DNA of 7,640 nucleotides from CAZISM01 sp964541895 (GTDB lineage Bacteria; Zhuqueibacterota; Zhuqueibacteria; Residuimicrobiales; Residuimicrobiaceae). The stretch covers positions 1 through 7,640 of the forward strand of contig CAZISM010000197.1 in the NCBI GenBank assembly GCA_964541895.1, given 5' to 3'. The stretch's first letter is position 1, and each line of letters opens with the position of its first letter. This document shows positions 1 to 6,525 of this stretch, piece after piece. Under the pieces are notes generated by a model that worked only from the letters and a program-made list of their open reading frames with translations, ran no database searches and was not told the DNA's origin. The position numbers were made by a program, and so were the translations under genes.

Positions 1-1123
1 GAATAACATAGGTGCCTGTTCGATCCATATATCCCCACAGGCTGTCGGTTCTTGCTGCGACAAGCCCTTCGCTAAAGTGCCTGGCAAATTCGCCGTTCCT
101 GGGCGAGATCAGCCAGCGTCCCTGTTCGTCGATAAAGCCATACTGATCGCCGATCCGCACCCGCGCCGCGTTTTGAAAAAAGAGTTCTACTTCATCATAT
201 TGTGGCGGAATGACCGGATAACCCTGGTCATCCACGTATCCCCAGCGATTGTTTTCCCGAACCGCTACCCGCTTCTCAGCCAGTTGGCCGATGGCCTCAT
301 AGCGCGGCGGCAGCAGCCATTGCCCCTGTTTGTTGATGAGGCCCCAGCGCTCCCCGCTTTTGGCGGCCGCATAACCCCGGTAGAACGCGCCGGCGGATTG
401 AAATTGGGGCGGAATGACGATCTGGCCGGCGGTATCGAGAAACCCGGAGAGGAATTCATCGCCGCTTTGCAAAATCATGGCTGCCAGGCCGTCAGAAAAG
501 CGGTCGATGTTGAAATAGTGCGGCGCGAGGACGGTTCGTCCGTGCCGGTCGATGAGTCCCCATTTGTGATTTATGCAAACGGCGGTCACCGGTCCGCTGA
601 AATCGTGGGCATTGCTGTAAATGGCTGGCAGAACCGGTACGCCGGAGAGACGGGCAAAACCGATTTTTTGATTAACGGGATGGGGGCGCAGATCAAGCCG
701 CAATTGACTGATCAAGTGATGAGTGTAATTGGCGATGGGGTAAGGGGAATACGTGGTTGAATCCTTGACCGTTTTAAAAGCGACCACGTTGCCATTTTTC
801 ATGTTCATCACCTGGAGCTCGGACACGTTGAGGCGCACGAGCTGATCATAGGTTTTCAGCCAGTCATCAAACCGGATATCGCCTTGTGGCTGCAGTATAA
901 TGCGGTGGGAACCCTGCAAAAGGGCCGGCATGGCGCCGGCAAGCGCATCGACCGATATGGCCTTGCCATTCAGAACAACGCGGCTGTTGGTATGAATGGC
1001 CAGAGTAATGTCCCCGGAGACGGCAGCAGGGGTTTTGCAGGAAAGCAGAACAGCGATTGACATCAGGCCCAAGATCGACAGAAAGACAGCCAATCCGCAT
1101 CTACAACGTGTGATCGCCGGCAT
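1..1123 (-). CDS. Predicted lipoprotein with ExbD/TolR-like domain and WG repeats (3'-truncated by window edge)
   Basis: The minus strand reads open from ATG at 1123 to the left edge (374 complete codons, no stop), so the C-terminus is outside the window. A Shine-Dalgarno GGGGAGG sits 4 bases before the ATG. Residues 1-28 are a basic N-terminus (R6, R8) and a hydrophobic stretch ending in a lipobox-like LLSC, with C29 the likely lipidated cysteine; an uncleaved membrane anchor is the alternative. Residues about 38-107 resemble the periplasmic domain of ExbD/TolR: a beta strand, 'VVLNGKAISVDAL', a helix, 'RIILQPQGDIRFDDWL', then 'VSELQVMN'. From residue 188 on there are WG-type repeats at 188 (WGLID), 226 (degenerate, SGFLD), 260 (WGLIN), 294 (WGYVD), 328 (YGFID) and 363 (WGYMD), spaced 34-38 residues. 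WG repeats are common in FCB surface or periplasmic proteins and usually lack a known activity. The reading frame is certain; the lipoprotein call is likely; the function is unknown. Confidence 0.88.
   Translation of the reverse strand, partial: MPAITRCRCGLAVFLSILGLMSIAVLLSCKTPAAVSGDITLAIHTNSRVVLNGKAISVDALAGAMPALLQGSHRIILQPQGDIRFDDWLKTYDQLVRLNVSELQVMNMKNGNVVAFKTVKDSTTYSPYPIANYTHHLISQLRLDLRPHPVNQKIGFARLSGVPVLPAIYSNAHDFSGPVTAVCINHKWGLIDRHGRTVLAPHYFNIDRFSDGLAAMILQSGDEFLSGFLDTAGQIVIPPQFQSAGAFYRGYAAAKSGERWGLINKQGQWLLPPRYEAIGQLAEKRVAVRENNRWGYVDDQGYPVIPPQYDEVELFFQNAARVRIGDQYGFIDEQGRWLISPRNGEFARHFSEGLVAARTDSLWGYMDRTGTYVI
803..1012 (-). other. ExbD/TolR-like periplasmic domain within the WG-repeat lipoprotein
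   Basis: This segment encodes residues 38-107 of the lipoprotein. By eye it follows the ExbD periplasmic pattern: beta strand with alternating hydrophobics (ITLAIHTNS), the 'v.lNG..v....L' turn and helix, a second strand (RIILQP), a polar 'GDIRFDDWLKTYDQL' helix, and a last strand (ELQVMN). In ExbD the domain follows a single transmembrane helix and works with ExbB and TonB in energy transduction; here it follows a lipoprotein-type signal. The resemblance is judged from pattern only, with no profile search, so the call is tentative. Confidence 0.5.
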
Positions 1124-1127
1124 AAAA

Positions 1128-1134
1128 CCTCCCC
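1128..1134 (-). promoter_or_regulatory. Ribosome binding site of the WG-repeat lipoprotein
   Basis: On the minus strand GGGGAGG is followed by TTTT and the ATG at 1123, which decides the start. The 12-base context GGAGGTTTTATG recurs exactly at the start of the beta-helix gene (6317-6328). Confidence 0.75.
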
Positions 1135-1164
1135 GTGTCTGTGTACGGCCCAATCCTTTCTGGA

Positions 1165-1193
1165 ATGTTACGCAATAAATCGGGACCTGTCAA
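1165..1193 (-). promoter_or_regulatory. Sigma70-type promoter for the WG-repeat lipoprotein
   Basis: On the minus strand a full consensus -35 box TTGACA (1188-1193) is followed by exactly 17 bases and a -10 box TAACAT (1165-1170, 4 of 6 consensus bases). Initiation would fall near 1158 and leave a leader of roughly 35 nt that includes the ribosome binding site. The element lies in the divergent intergenic region and points at the lipoprotein. Bacteroidota proper often use a different -7/-33 consensus, so a classical promoter fits a lineage outside the Bacteroidales or a chance match. Confidence 0.55.
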
Positions 1194-1323
1194 GGGACAA
1201 AATCGCCACAGGGAATACGCTTGATTTTGGCTGATTGGGGTGTTAACTTGCTTATGGCATGAAATGTCAATGACTTGTAGCCTGAATATCCACATAGGCC
1301 AAACGGTTTGGAAGGGTCGAGGA

Positions 1324-3954
1324 ATGAGAAAATGCGGCAAAATGTTTTTAGGACTTTGCTTTATAATGATGAGTTTAACCACATCTGCTCAAGCTGGAAT
1401 TGAGCTGGCGCGTAATATTTCTTTTGGTAAAACCATAACTGAAAATGGCATCCATATCTGTGCGGTTGCGGACGGCCAGTATGGCAGCGCTGTGCGCGGC
1501 GGACAGAATTGTATCGAGATGCGTCCCAGCGGCACCAGTGCCAGCGCTTTTCTATATTTTGCCGTCGATGACAGCTTCATATATAACAACGCCAGGGATG
1601 TTTTTGTAACCGTGGAGTATTTTGATCAGGGCACAGCCGCGTTTTATCTGCAGTACGATGGCCCTGCCGGCCCGTACAGCGACGGCGGTCGCCACCTGCG
1701 CACCGCCGGCCATATATGGACGAAACAGACTTTTGTTCTGTCGGCCGTGGGATTTACCAACCGCCAGAACGGCGCTGCCGATTTTCGCCTGGCTGTTGCA
1801 GATACCAGCAATGCGCTGCTGGCAATAAAAAACATCTGGGTCTGGATCGCTCCCGGTTCTCATATCGCACCGCGTCAAACAGATTTTTCCGGCACCAGCT
1901 ACAAAGCGGACGACGATCTGGTCTTCACCTATTATTTTTACTGGTATGATGTCTACACCGGTATGCACATCTGGGATGATGCGCAGCTAAAAGACGATGC
2001 CCTGCAGGATCATCCGGCGTCCATGATCGATTTCAGTTATACCTCGGTGGCCTGGCACAAACGCGAACTGCTGGACATCATGGCCGCCGGCATCGATGTC
2101 ATTCTGCCCATTTATTGGGGCTCCAGTTCCGAGATGGAGACCTGGTCTGTGCTCGGTTTGCAGAAACTGGTAGAGGCCGAACTGGAACTGTTGGAAGAGG
2201 GCAAGCAGCCGCCGCGGATCGGCATGTTCTTTGACACCTCTACGCTCTCGTATGGCGAACGCATTTTGAAAACCGCAGATGGGCAGACCGATCTTTCCAC
2301 TCCCTTTGGTCAGGCGTTTTTCTACAAACAGGTGCGCGATTTTTACTCCCTGATTCCGCCAAACCTGTGGGCCCGCATCGACAACCAGCCGGTGGTCTGG
2401 CTCTATGCCGCCGGCTTTGCCAAAAATCAGACACAATCGTTGATCACGTTTGTCAACGACCGTTTCTCCGCTTCTTTTGGCGGCATGCATCCCTATATCG
2501 TTCGCGAAGTTTCGTGGAATCTAAACACTCAAAACGACTATGCCTGGGGCGCGGCGCTCAGCGGTGCGCAGATACAGGGCGTGGCCGGAGTCGGGCCTGG
2601 CTATAACGATTCAGCCGTGCCGGGTCGCACCACACCCGTTCGCGGCCGTGAGAACGGCAATTTTTATCGTCGCGCCTGGAACGCGGCTCTGGGCTCGGGC
2701 CGCAATTTTGTGGTCGTCGAAACCTGGAACGAGCTGCATGAAGGCACCGACATCTGTGATTCGCGCGAGTACGGTCGCCAATACATCCAGTTGACGGCTG
2801 AATTTTCCCGCATGCACAAACAGACCACCAAGTGGTCCTACTTTCAGCCGCAGTCGTGGATTAACAATCCGCATCCGACCTGTCGGGTGCAGGTGCAGGA
2901 CAAACGGAACGGTCTGCAGCCGGCGACGGTGCAATGTCGTTATACGGACGATAATGGTACATCCTGGCATTCGTGGCCGGCAGTGTGTTCCGGCGCTGTT
3001 GGTACAACCAACCTGGAAATCATCGAAGCCTTGTCCATACCCTTCAGCCGCGGCGCCGGACCTTTGTCCACGCCCAATCACGTGCAGTTTGTCATACACA
3101 ACGCCAGAGGCGACTCATCGGTCAGCCCGGTTTTTTATGTCTTTTCCGGTGCAGCGCCGGCTTTTGCCGCCGGCATAACCCTGGGTGCTGCTTCCAATAG
3201 CTATGGCGTACAACAGCGATTTAATCGCAACGACGACGGCTGGACCGGAGAGACCGTGATCAGCGGCGTGCCCTGTTCCTGTAATCTGGTAAAAAATGCC
3301 AGCCCCTATCCAGGGCGATATCTCTATTTCAATGTGGCGGACAGCCTGGTGCTGGCCGGCTCATCCCGCGAATTATGGCTGACAGTGGCTTATTACGATA
3401 CCTCCGCCACCGGATCCTTCGAGTTGCAGTATGACAGCCCGGGTTCGGCGCTGGCCAACTGGTACAAATCTGCGGGTTCCACGAGCGTGGGCAACACCCA
3501 TAAATGGGAAAGCAAAACCTATCATCTCACCGATGCCTGGTTCGGCAACCGCGAAAACGGCGGTTCCGATTTTCGCATCTATACCGGCGGGGTGCTGTTC
3601 GTGAGTCGTGTTACCGTGAGTAATCGGGAAGCGACGGCCGTAGAGCAGGACTATGGCGAGACCAATGGCAGCACGCCGGACGGTTTTGGTCTGCTGCAAA
3701 ACTATCCCAATCCTTTCAACCACTCCACCGAAATTCAGTATCAGCTGGGCCGGGATGGCCGGGTTTCGCTGGTCGTCTATGATCTGGCCGGCCGCCAGGT
3801 GCGCACGCTGCTCGATGAATTTCAGGTCGCTGGTGCACATCGACACAAATGGGATGGTACTTTGCGGCAAGGTCCGGCAGCCAGCGGGATCTATTTTATC
3901 AAACTGACTCTGGGCGAACAGGTTTCTGTTCGCCGGCTGTTGCTGTTGCGTTGA
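1324..3954 (+). CDS. Secreted GH99-like (DUF5010-like) glycoside hydrolase with T9SS sorting domain
   Basis: The protein has 876 residues from ATG 1324. This start gives a clean signal peptide (residues 1-24, cleavage after SAQA) and an AAGGG ribosome binding site 7 bases upstream; an in-frame ATG at 1240 would add 28 residues ahead of the signal. Domains in order: beta-sandwich module about 26-178; predicted TIM-barrel hydrolase about 195-505, with 'FTYYFYWYDV' and 'AGIDVILPIYWG' on early strands and W468-N-E-L-H-E-G-T475 late in the barrel; Ig/FN3-like domain about 506-608; second beta-sandwich about 617-768; type A T9SS sorting domain 787-876, starting GFGLLQNYPNPFN. The NELHEGT motif matches NEWHEGT of GH99 endo-alpha-mannanases/mannosidases, where two glutamates three residues apart are catalytic; here these are E470 and E473. 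Likely export is Sec to the periplasm, then T9SS to the surface or medium. Substrate is inferred as an alpha-linked glycan, possibly mannan-like. First gene of a three-gene plus-strand cluster. Exact family assignment needs a profile search. Confidence 0.82.
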   Translation: MRKCGKMFLGLCFIMMSLTTSAQAGIELARNISFGKTITENGIHICAVADGQYGSAVRGGQNCIEMRPSGTSASAFLYFAVDDSFIYNNARDVFVTVEYFDQGTAAFYLQYDGPAGPYSDGGRHLRTAGHIWTKQTFVLSAVGFTNRQNGAADFRLAVADTSNALLAIKNIWVWIAPGSHIAPRQTDFSGTSYKADDDLVFTYYFYWYDVYTGMHIWDDAQLKDDALQDHPASMIDFSYTSVAWHKRELLDIMAAGIDVILPIYWGSSSEMETWSVLGLQKLVEAELELLEEGKQPPRIGMFFDTSTLSYGERILKTADGQTDLSTPFGQAFFYKQVRDFYSLIPPNLWARIDNQPVVWLYAAGFAKNQTQSLITFVNDRFSASFGGMHPYIVREVSWNLNTQNDYAWGAALSGAQIQGVAGVGPGYNDSAVPGRTTPVRGRENGNFYRRAWNAALGSGRNFVVVETWNELHEGTDICDSREYGRQYIQLTAEFSRMHKQTTKWSYFQPQSWINNPHPTCRVQVQDKRNGLQPATVQCRYTDDNGTSWHSWPAVCSGAVGTTNLEIIEALSIPFSRGAGPLSTPNHVQFVIHNARGDSSVSPVFYVFSGAAPAFAAGITLGAASNSYGVQQRFNRNDDGWTGETVISGVPCSCNLVKNASPYPGRYLYFNVADSLVLAGSSRELWLTVAYYDTSATGSFELQYDSPGSALANWYKSAGSTSVGNTHKWESKTYHLTDAWFGNRENGGSDFRIYTGGVLFVSRVTVSNREATAVEQDYGETNGSTPDGFGLLQNYPNPFNHSTEIQYQLGRDGRVSLVVYDLAGRQVRTLLDEFQVAGAHRHKWDGTLRQGPAASGIYFIKLTLGEQVSVRRLLLLR
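1396..1857 (+). repeat. Beta-sandwich module, copy 1 (N-terminal) of the glycoside hydrolase
   Basis: Residues about 26-178 of the hydrolase. The module carries the series LYFAVDDS, VTVEYFD, YLQYDGP, W-T-K-Q-T-F-V-L and FTNRQNGAADFR. Each element recurs in the same order in the module near the C-terminus (3172-3630). Its position suggests carbohydrate binding or barrel packing, but no specific binding family was recognised. Confidence 0.75.
3172..3630 (+). repeat. Beta-sandwich module, copy 2 (C-terminal) of the glycoside hydrolase
   Basis: Residues about 617-768. It repeats the copy 1 elements in order: LYFNVADS, LTVAYYD, ELQYDSP, W-E-S-K-T-Y-H-L and FGNRENGGSDFR. Similarity is clear at protein level but the DNA has diverged, so this is an old intragenic domain duplication, not a recent repeat. 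Confidence 0.75.
3682..3951 (+). other. Type A T9SS C-terminal sorting domain of the glycoside hydrolase
   Basis: Residues 787-876. The opening LLQNYPNPFN, the middle VSLVVYDLAGRQVRTLLD, the turn AGAHRHKWDG and the close ASGIYFIKLTLGEQVSVRRLLLLR are the standard layout of this sorting domain. It directs export across the outer membrane by the Por/type IX system and is usually removed or exchanged for an anchor. A matching domain is encoded at 5373-5618 on the other strand. Confidence 0.92.
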
Positions 3955-3984
3955 TGGTGGTACGAAAAACGTGCAGGAGGATCT

Positions 3985-4401
3985 ATGCAGCATAAAGAGA
4001 TCTTTAAAATGTATTACGGTACGGCGCCGGATGAATTGAAACGGCTGGCCGATCAGATCGAAGAGCTGATGAAGGGTGTGGACGATCCGCATTATCACAC
4101 CGTGCTGCGCATCCTGGCCTATCGCCGGCGGTGGCGGCCGAAACGGGTGGGCTGGGTCAATGTGGAAGATCAGGCCCTGCATTTTTCTTTTGCGGCGATC
4201 GTTTTGTTGCCGGCGCTGTTTTGTCCGACGTTCTGGGCTGCCGGCCTGAGCGGACTGGTTTTGGGTTCGATCCGCGAATGGGAGCAGTGGCGAGAGGTGG
4301 ATCTGAAAATTCCCATGCTTGCTGACCGGCTGCAGGACATTTCGTTTTTTGTGCTGGGCGCGGTTTGCCTGTTTTTCATCAAAGCGGCTATCATGGATTA
4401 A
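3985..4401 (+). CDS. Small integral membrane protein, faint VanZ-like motifs
   Basis: The product has 138 residues from ATG 3985, with AGGAGG ending 4 bases before the start. Residues 1-60 are soluble, charged and probably helical (ELKRLADQIEELMK, then a basic RRRWRPKR run). Residues about 66-96 form one long or two short hydrophobic helices, and 118-134 form another (ISFFVLGAVCLFFIKA). Between them are E98-x-x-Q101 and R115-x-x-D118 followed by G125. The ExxQ and D-x6-G spacings recall VanZ-like membrane proteins, but the match is weak and the protein is short for that family. It starts 30 bp after the hydrolase stop and ends 24 bp before the phosphoesterase, so it is probably co-transcribed with both. 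The basic run before the first hydrophobic segment favours a cytoplasmic N-terminus. The gene is convincing; its function is not known. Confidence 0.78.
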   Translation: MQHKEIFKMYYGTAPDELKRLADQIEELMKGVDDPHYHTVLRILAYRRRWRPKRVGWVNVEDQALHFSFAAIVLLPALFCPTFWAAGLSGLVLGSIREWEQWREVDLKIPMLADRLQDISFFVLGAVCLFFIKAAIMD

Positions 4402-4425
4402 AACCAGCACTCCAACGGCTTCTTT

Positions 4426-5277
4426 ATGAATGTCGCACACATGTCGGACCTGCATTGGGGCTTTTCAGCCAGCCACAATGCCTTTATCGAGCAACAATTC
4501 CAGCAGCTGGAAAAAGAGCAGCCGGACCATCTCGTGATCAGCGGCGATTTGAGTCAGAGCGGTCACCCGACCGAGTTTGCCGGACTGGTTCGCCTGCTGC
4601 GCAACAGCGGCTTTTTCTCTGCCGATCGACTCACGGTCATTCCCGGCAACCACGATCTGTTTTCATTTTTCTTTAAAGAGTTTCGCCAGGGCCGGGATTT
4701 TTATGCCCGAATGCACAAAGTGCCGACCGCGGCGTTAAGGCTGGTGCGGTATGGCTGGAAACAGTATCAGGCGGATTTGACGGCCTTTGACAAAGCGTTT
4801 CACACAACGTTCGATACCATCCTCACCATAAGAGACGACGCCTCTTTATCTCACTATCCGTTCATCAAGGTGTTGAGCGATCACATCGCTTTGATAGCGC
4901 TGGACTCGAATCAGCTGTTGCCGCAGGTGCGGCGCAACGCGGTCTGTTCCAACGGCTATGTGGAGCCGGCCAGTGCGCGTCGCATTCTGTCGCATCCGAT
5001 ATTGCATAACAAATTCAAGATGGTGGTGATGCATCATCCGCTGTGGCCCGAGTCGGTGCTGGCGCAGCGGCACGGTCGCTGGTTTGCGGCCATGGTCAAA
5101 TTGCGCAATCGCAGCGAGATCGTGCATCTGTTGTCGGAATTCAAAGTGGATCTGGTTCTTCACGGCCATTACCATTTTCACGAAAGGTATGAGATTGAAC
5201 ACGACATTCCGGTTCTGAACAGCGGTGATTGCGAAGAGTGGCATATGATCACAATTAATGCTCCTGCAGTTCAATAG
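4426..5277 (+). CDS. Calcineurin-like metallophosphoesterase
   Basis: A 283-residue protein with the full set of dinuclear-metal phosphoesterase motifs: D8-L-H10 (SDLHWG), G40-D41 (ISGDLSQSG), G74-N-H76-D77 (IPGNHD), H203-H204 (VMHHPLW) and G247-H248-x-H250 (HGHYHFH). These residues normally bind two metal ions and hydrolyse phosphomono- or phosphodiesters; the overall form resembles CpdA/Icc-type enzymes (about 275 residues), but cyclic-nucleotide specificity cannot be read from sequence. There is no signal peptide, so it should act in the cytoplasm. The start at 4426 puts D8 at the usual distance from the N-terminus. No Shine-Dalgarno sequence precedes it, and the previous stop is 24 bp upstream, so translation may depend on coupling or an AT-rich leader. 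It is probably the last gene of the plus-strand cluster; the next gene is convergent. Confidence 0.88.
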   Translation: MNVAHMSDLHWGFSASHNAFIEQQFQQLEKEQPDHLVISGDLSQSGHPTEFAGLVRLLRNSGFFSADRLTVIPGNHDLFSFFFKEFRQGRDFYARMHKVPTAALRLVRYGWKQYQADLTAFDKAFHTTFDTILTIRDDASLSHYPFIKVLSDHIALIALDSNQLLPQVRRNAVCSNGYVEPASARRILSHPILHNKFKMVVMHHPLWPESVLAQRHGRWFAAMVKLRNRSEIVHLLSEFKVDLVLHGHYHFHERYEIEHDIPVLNSGDCEEWHMITINAPAVQ

Positions 5278-5372
5278 CTGATCGATCCAATCCAGGACGA
5301 CCGCAAATTAAACAAGACACTGCACATCAAGCGAGGTCGACCTTCTTCGATCCAAGGTGATATTGTGCTCTG
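5278..5372. other. Convergent intergenic spacer, no clear terminator
   Basis: This spacer lies between two facing genes. It has a 10-bp palindrome AGGTCGACCT and a 9-bp direct repeat TCGATCCAA (5282-5290 and 5347-5355), but no stem with a following T run on either strand. I assign no function. Confidence 0.4.
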
Positions 5373-5618
5373 CTATTTGACCAGCATCATCTTTTTAATA
5401 TGAACATGGTTATTCACTTCAAGTCGATACATATATAAACCGCTCGGCATGTTGATCGCATTCCAGCTGATGTGATGCCGACCCGCTTGCTGCAAGCCGT
5501 TGACTAACTCGGCTACCTGCTGTCCCAGTTGATTGTACACATGCAGTCTTACCAATCCAGGATCGGGCATGGCAAACGTAATTGTTGTTGCCGGGTTGAA
5601 CGGATTGGGATAATTTTG
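5373..5618 (-). other. Type A T9SS C-terminal sorting domain (second copy in window)
   Basis: Eighty-one residues plus stop: QNYPNPFNP, then VRLHVYNQLGQQVAELV, AGRHHISWNA, MPSGLYMYRLEV and HIKKMMLVK. Layout and length match the sorting domain of the glycoside hydrolase, showing that two separate gene units feed the same export route. Confidence 0.9.
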
Positions 5619-6319
5619 NNNNNNNNNNNNNNNNNNNNNNNNNNNNNNNNNNNNNNNNNNNNNNNNNNNNNNNNNNNNNNNNNNNNNNNNNNNNNNNNNN
5701 NNNNNNNNNNNNNNNNNNTGCCGCCGAACCACTCGTAGGAATCGTCGTTGGCATAGCTGACCTGAATGTGATCGACCTGGGTTTTTCTGCCCACGCCGCC
5801 AAAGGTGAGGCCGTTGATTTCATTGTTGGGCGAGAAGGCGATGCCGGCATATTCAATGCGAACATAGCTGAGCACGCCACTGTTATCATCCGGATCGGTG
5901 CCGCCATAAGTATCCCCAGGGCCTTCGATGGCGGCGGTGCCGCCGGTAACGTTGATGGGGGCTTTGCCGAGGATAATGATGCCGCCCCAGTCGCCACGTT
6001 GCGGGGCCTGCGAGGCTCCTTCCATGGCGAATTGGCTGCTGAAAATAATCGGTTTGGACGGCGTACCTTGGGCCATGATTTTTCCGCCGGGCAGCACGAT
6101 GAGCGATCCCTGGCTGTTGAATTCACCGTAGAGTTTAGTGCTGGCCGGGATGGTGAGGGTGGCGCCGGACGCCACGCGCACAAAGCCGCGCAACAAGTAG
6201 GTGGAATCAGCGACCAGTGTTCGATCCGCTGTTAAAGTCCCCTGCAAAACGCTCGGAGCGGCACTGGCCATGCCGGTAAGCAATAAAAAAATAAATAATG
6301 GCCGCAATAATTTTTGCAT
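5373..6319 (-). CDS. Secreted beta-helix-like protein with T9SS sorting domain, interrupted by scaffold gap
   Basis: From ATG 6319 (GGAGG 4 bases upstream) the minus strand encodes 200 codons up to the gap: a signal peptide 1-20 (MQKLLRPLFIFLLLTGMASA), then repetitive short beta strands such as 'FVRVASGATLTIPASTKLYG', 'LIVLPGGKIMAQGTPSKPIIFSS' and 'GDWGGIIILGKAPIN', ending DDSYEWFGG. This resembles right-handed parallel beta-helix surface proteins of FCB bacteria. Beyond the gap, 5618-5373 encodes 81 residues plus stop: a type A T9SS sorting domain from QNYPNPFNP to HIKKMMLVK. The pieces are out of frame across the 100 Ns, which is expected if 100 is a placeholder. Treating them as one gene is inference, though orientation and domain order fit. 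The gene lies 206 bp downstream of the TonB-dependent receptor on the same strand. The middle of the protein is missing, so no active site can be judged. Confidence 0.75.
5619..5718. other. Scaffold gap of 100 Ns
   Basis: Exactly 100 unknown bases, the usual placeholder for a gap of unknown size. To keep the surrounding gene in frame the true gap length must leave a remainder of 2 when divided by 3; 100 leaves 1. Confidence 0.98.
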
Positions 6320-6323
6320 AAAA

Positions 6324-6328
6324 CCTCC
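6324..6328 (-). promoter_or_regulatory. Ribosome binding site of the beta-helix gene
   Basis: On the minus strand GGAGG is followed by TTTT and ATG at 6319. This decides the start over an upstream in-frame ATG at 6457, which would place 46 residues ahead of a clear signal peptide. Confidence 0.78.
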
Positions 6329-6453
6329 GGTTGGTATTTGGTTTAAAATTGACAAGATTCTCCTGACGGAGTAAATTACCAATCCAATGTTAAGCTGTGA
6401 TGAAGCTAATGAGAAAACGGTGTTAGGTTGTGCCGGGTTGATTAGCTGGCTTG

Positions 6454-6491
6454 GCAATACGCCTATCTAATATTTAAAATAGGCGTATTGC
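6454..6491. terminator. Perfect 13-bp hairpin downstream of the TonB-dependent receptor
   Basis: The arms GCAATACGCCTAT (6454-6466) and ATAGGCGTATTGC (6479-6491) are perfect inverted repeats around a 12-base AT-rich loop. The structure begins 34 bases after the receptor stop in the direction of its transcription. No T run follows on either strand, so it is not a typical intrinsic terminator. A factor-assisted terminator, or an RNA-processing or stabilising hairpin between receptor and beta-helix gene, is equally possible. The inverted repeat is certain; the role is not. Confidence 0.55.
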
Positions 6492-6525
6492 GGGTCCAGG
6501 CGGCAAAATGAACGAGTGGGAAAAC

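Noticed and set aside
77..760. Plus-strand open frame of 227 codons
   Set aside because: It lies opposite the WG-repeat lipoprotein, whose frame has recognisable repeats, lipobox and ribosome binding site; the plus-strand protein shows no domain.
1221..1249. Possible plus-strand promoter TTGATT-N17-TAACTT before the hydrolase
   Set aside because: Only 4 of 6 and 3 of 6 consensus matches, no better than chance in this AT-richer stretch; no convincing promoter was found for the hydrolase cluster.
3373..4455. Minus-strand open frame of 360 codons
   Set aside because: It runs antisense across the hydrolase C-terminus and the small membrane protein, both of which have clear domains or start signals; its composition looks like a shadow of GC-rich coding sequence.
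5282..5355. Direct repeat TCGATCCAA and palindrome AGGTCGACCT in the convergent spacer
   Set aside because: Only 9-10 bases each, with no flanking structure, T run or sign of an insertion; chance is an adequate explanation.
5419..6183. Minus-strand open frame spanning the N gap (254 codons)
   Set aside because: It is an alternative frame of the beta-helix gene: low-complexity P/S/A/T-rich sequence, no signal peptide, and continuity only through the Ns.
6320..6420. Promoter for the beta-helix gene
   Set aside because: TTGTCA and TTAACA boxes occur on the minus strand but neither has a believable -10 box at 16-18 bases, and no clear Bacteroidota-type -7 element was seen.
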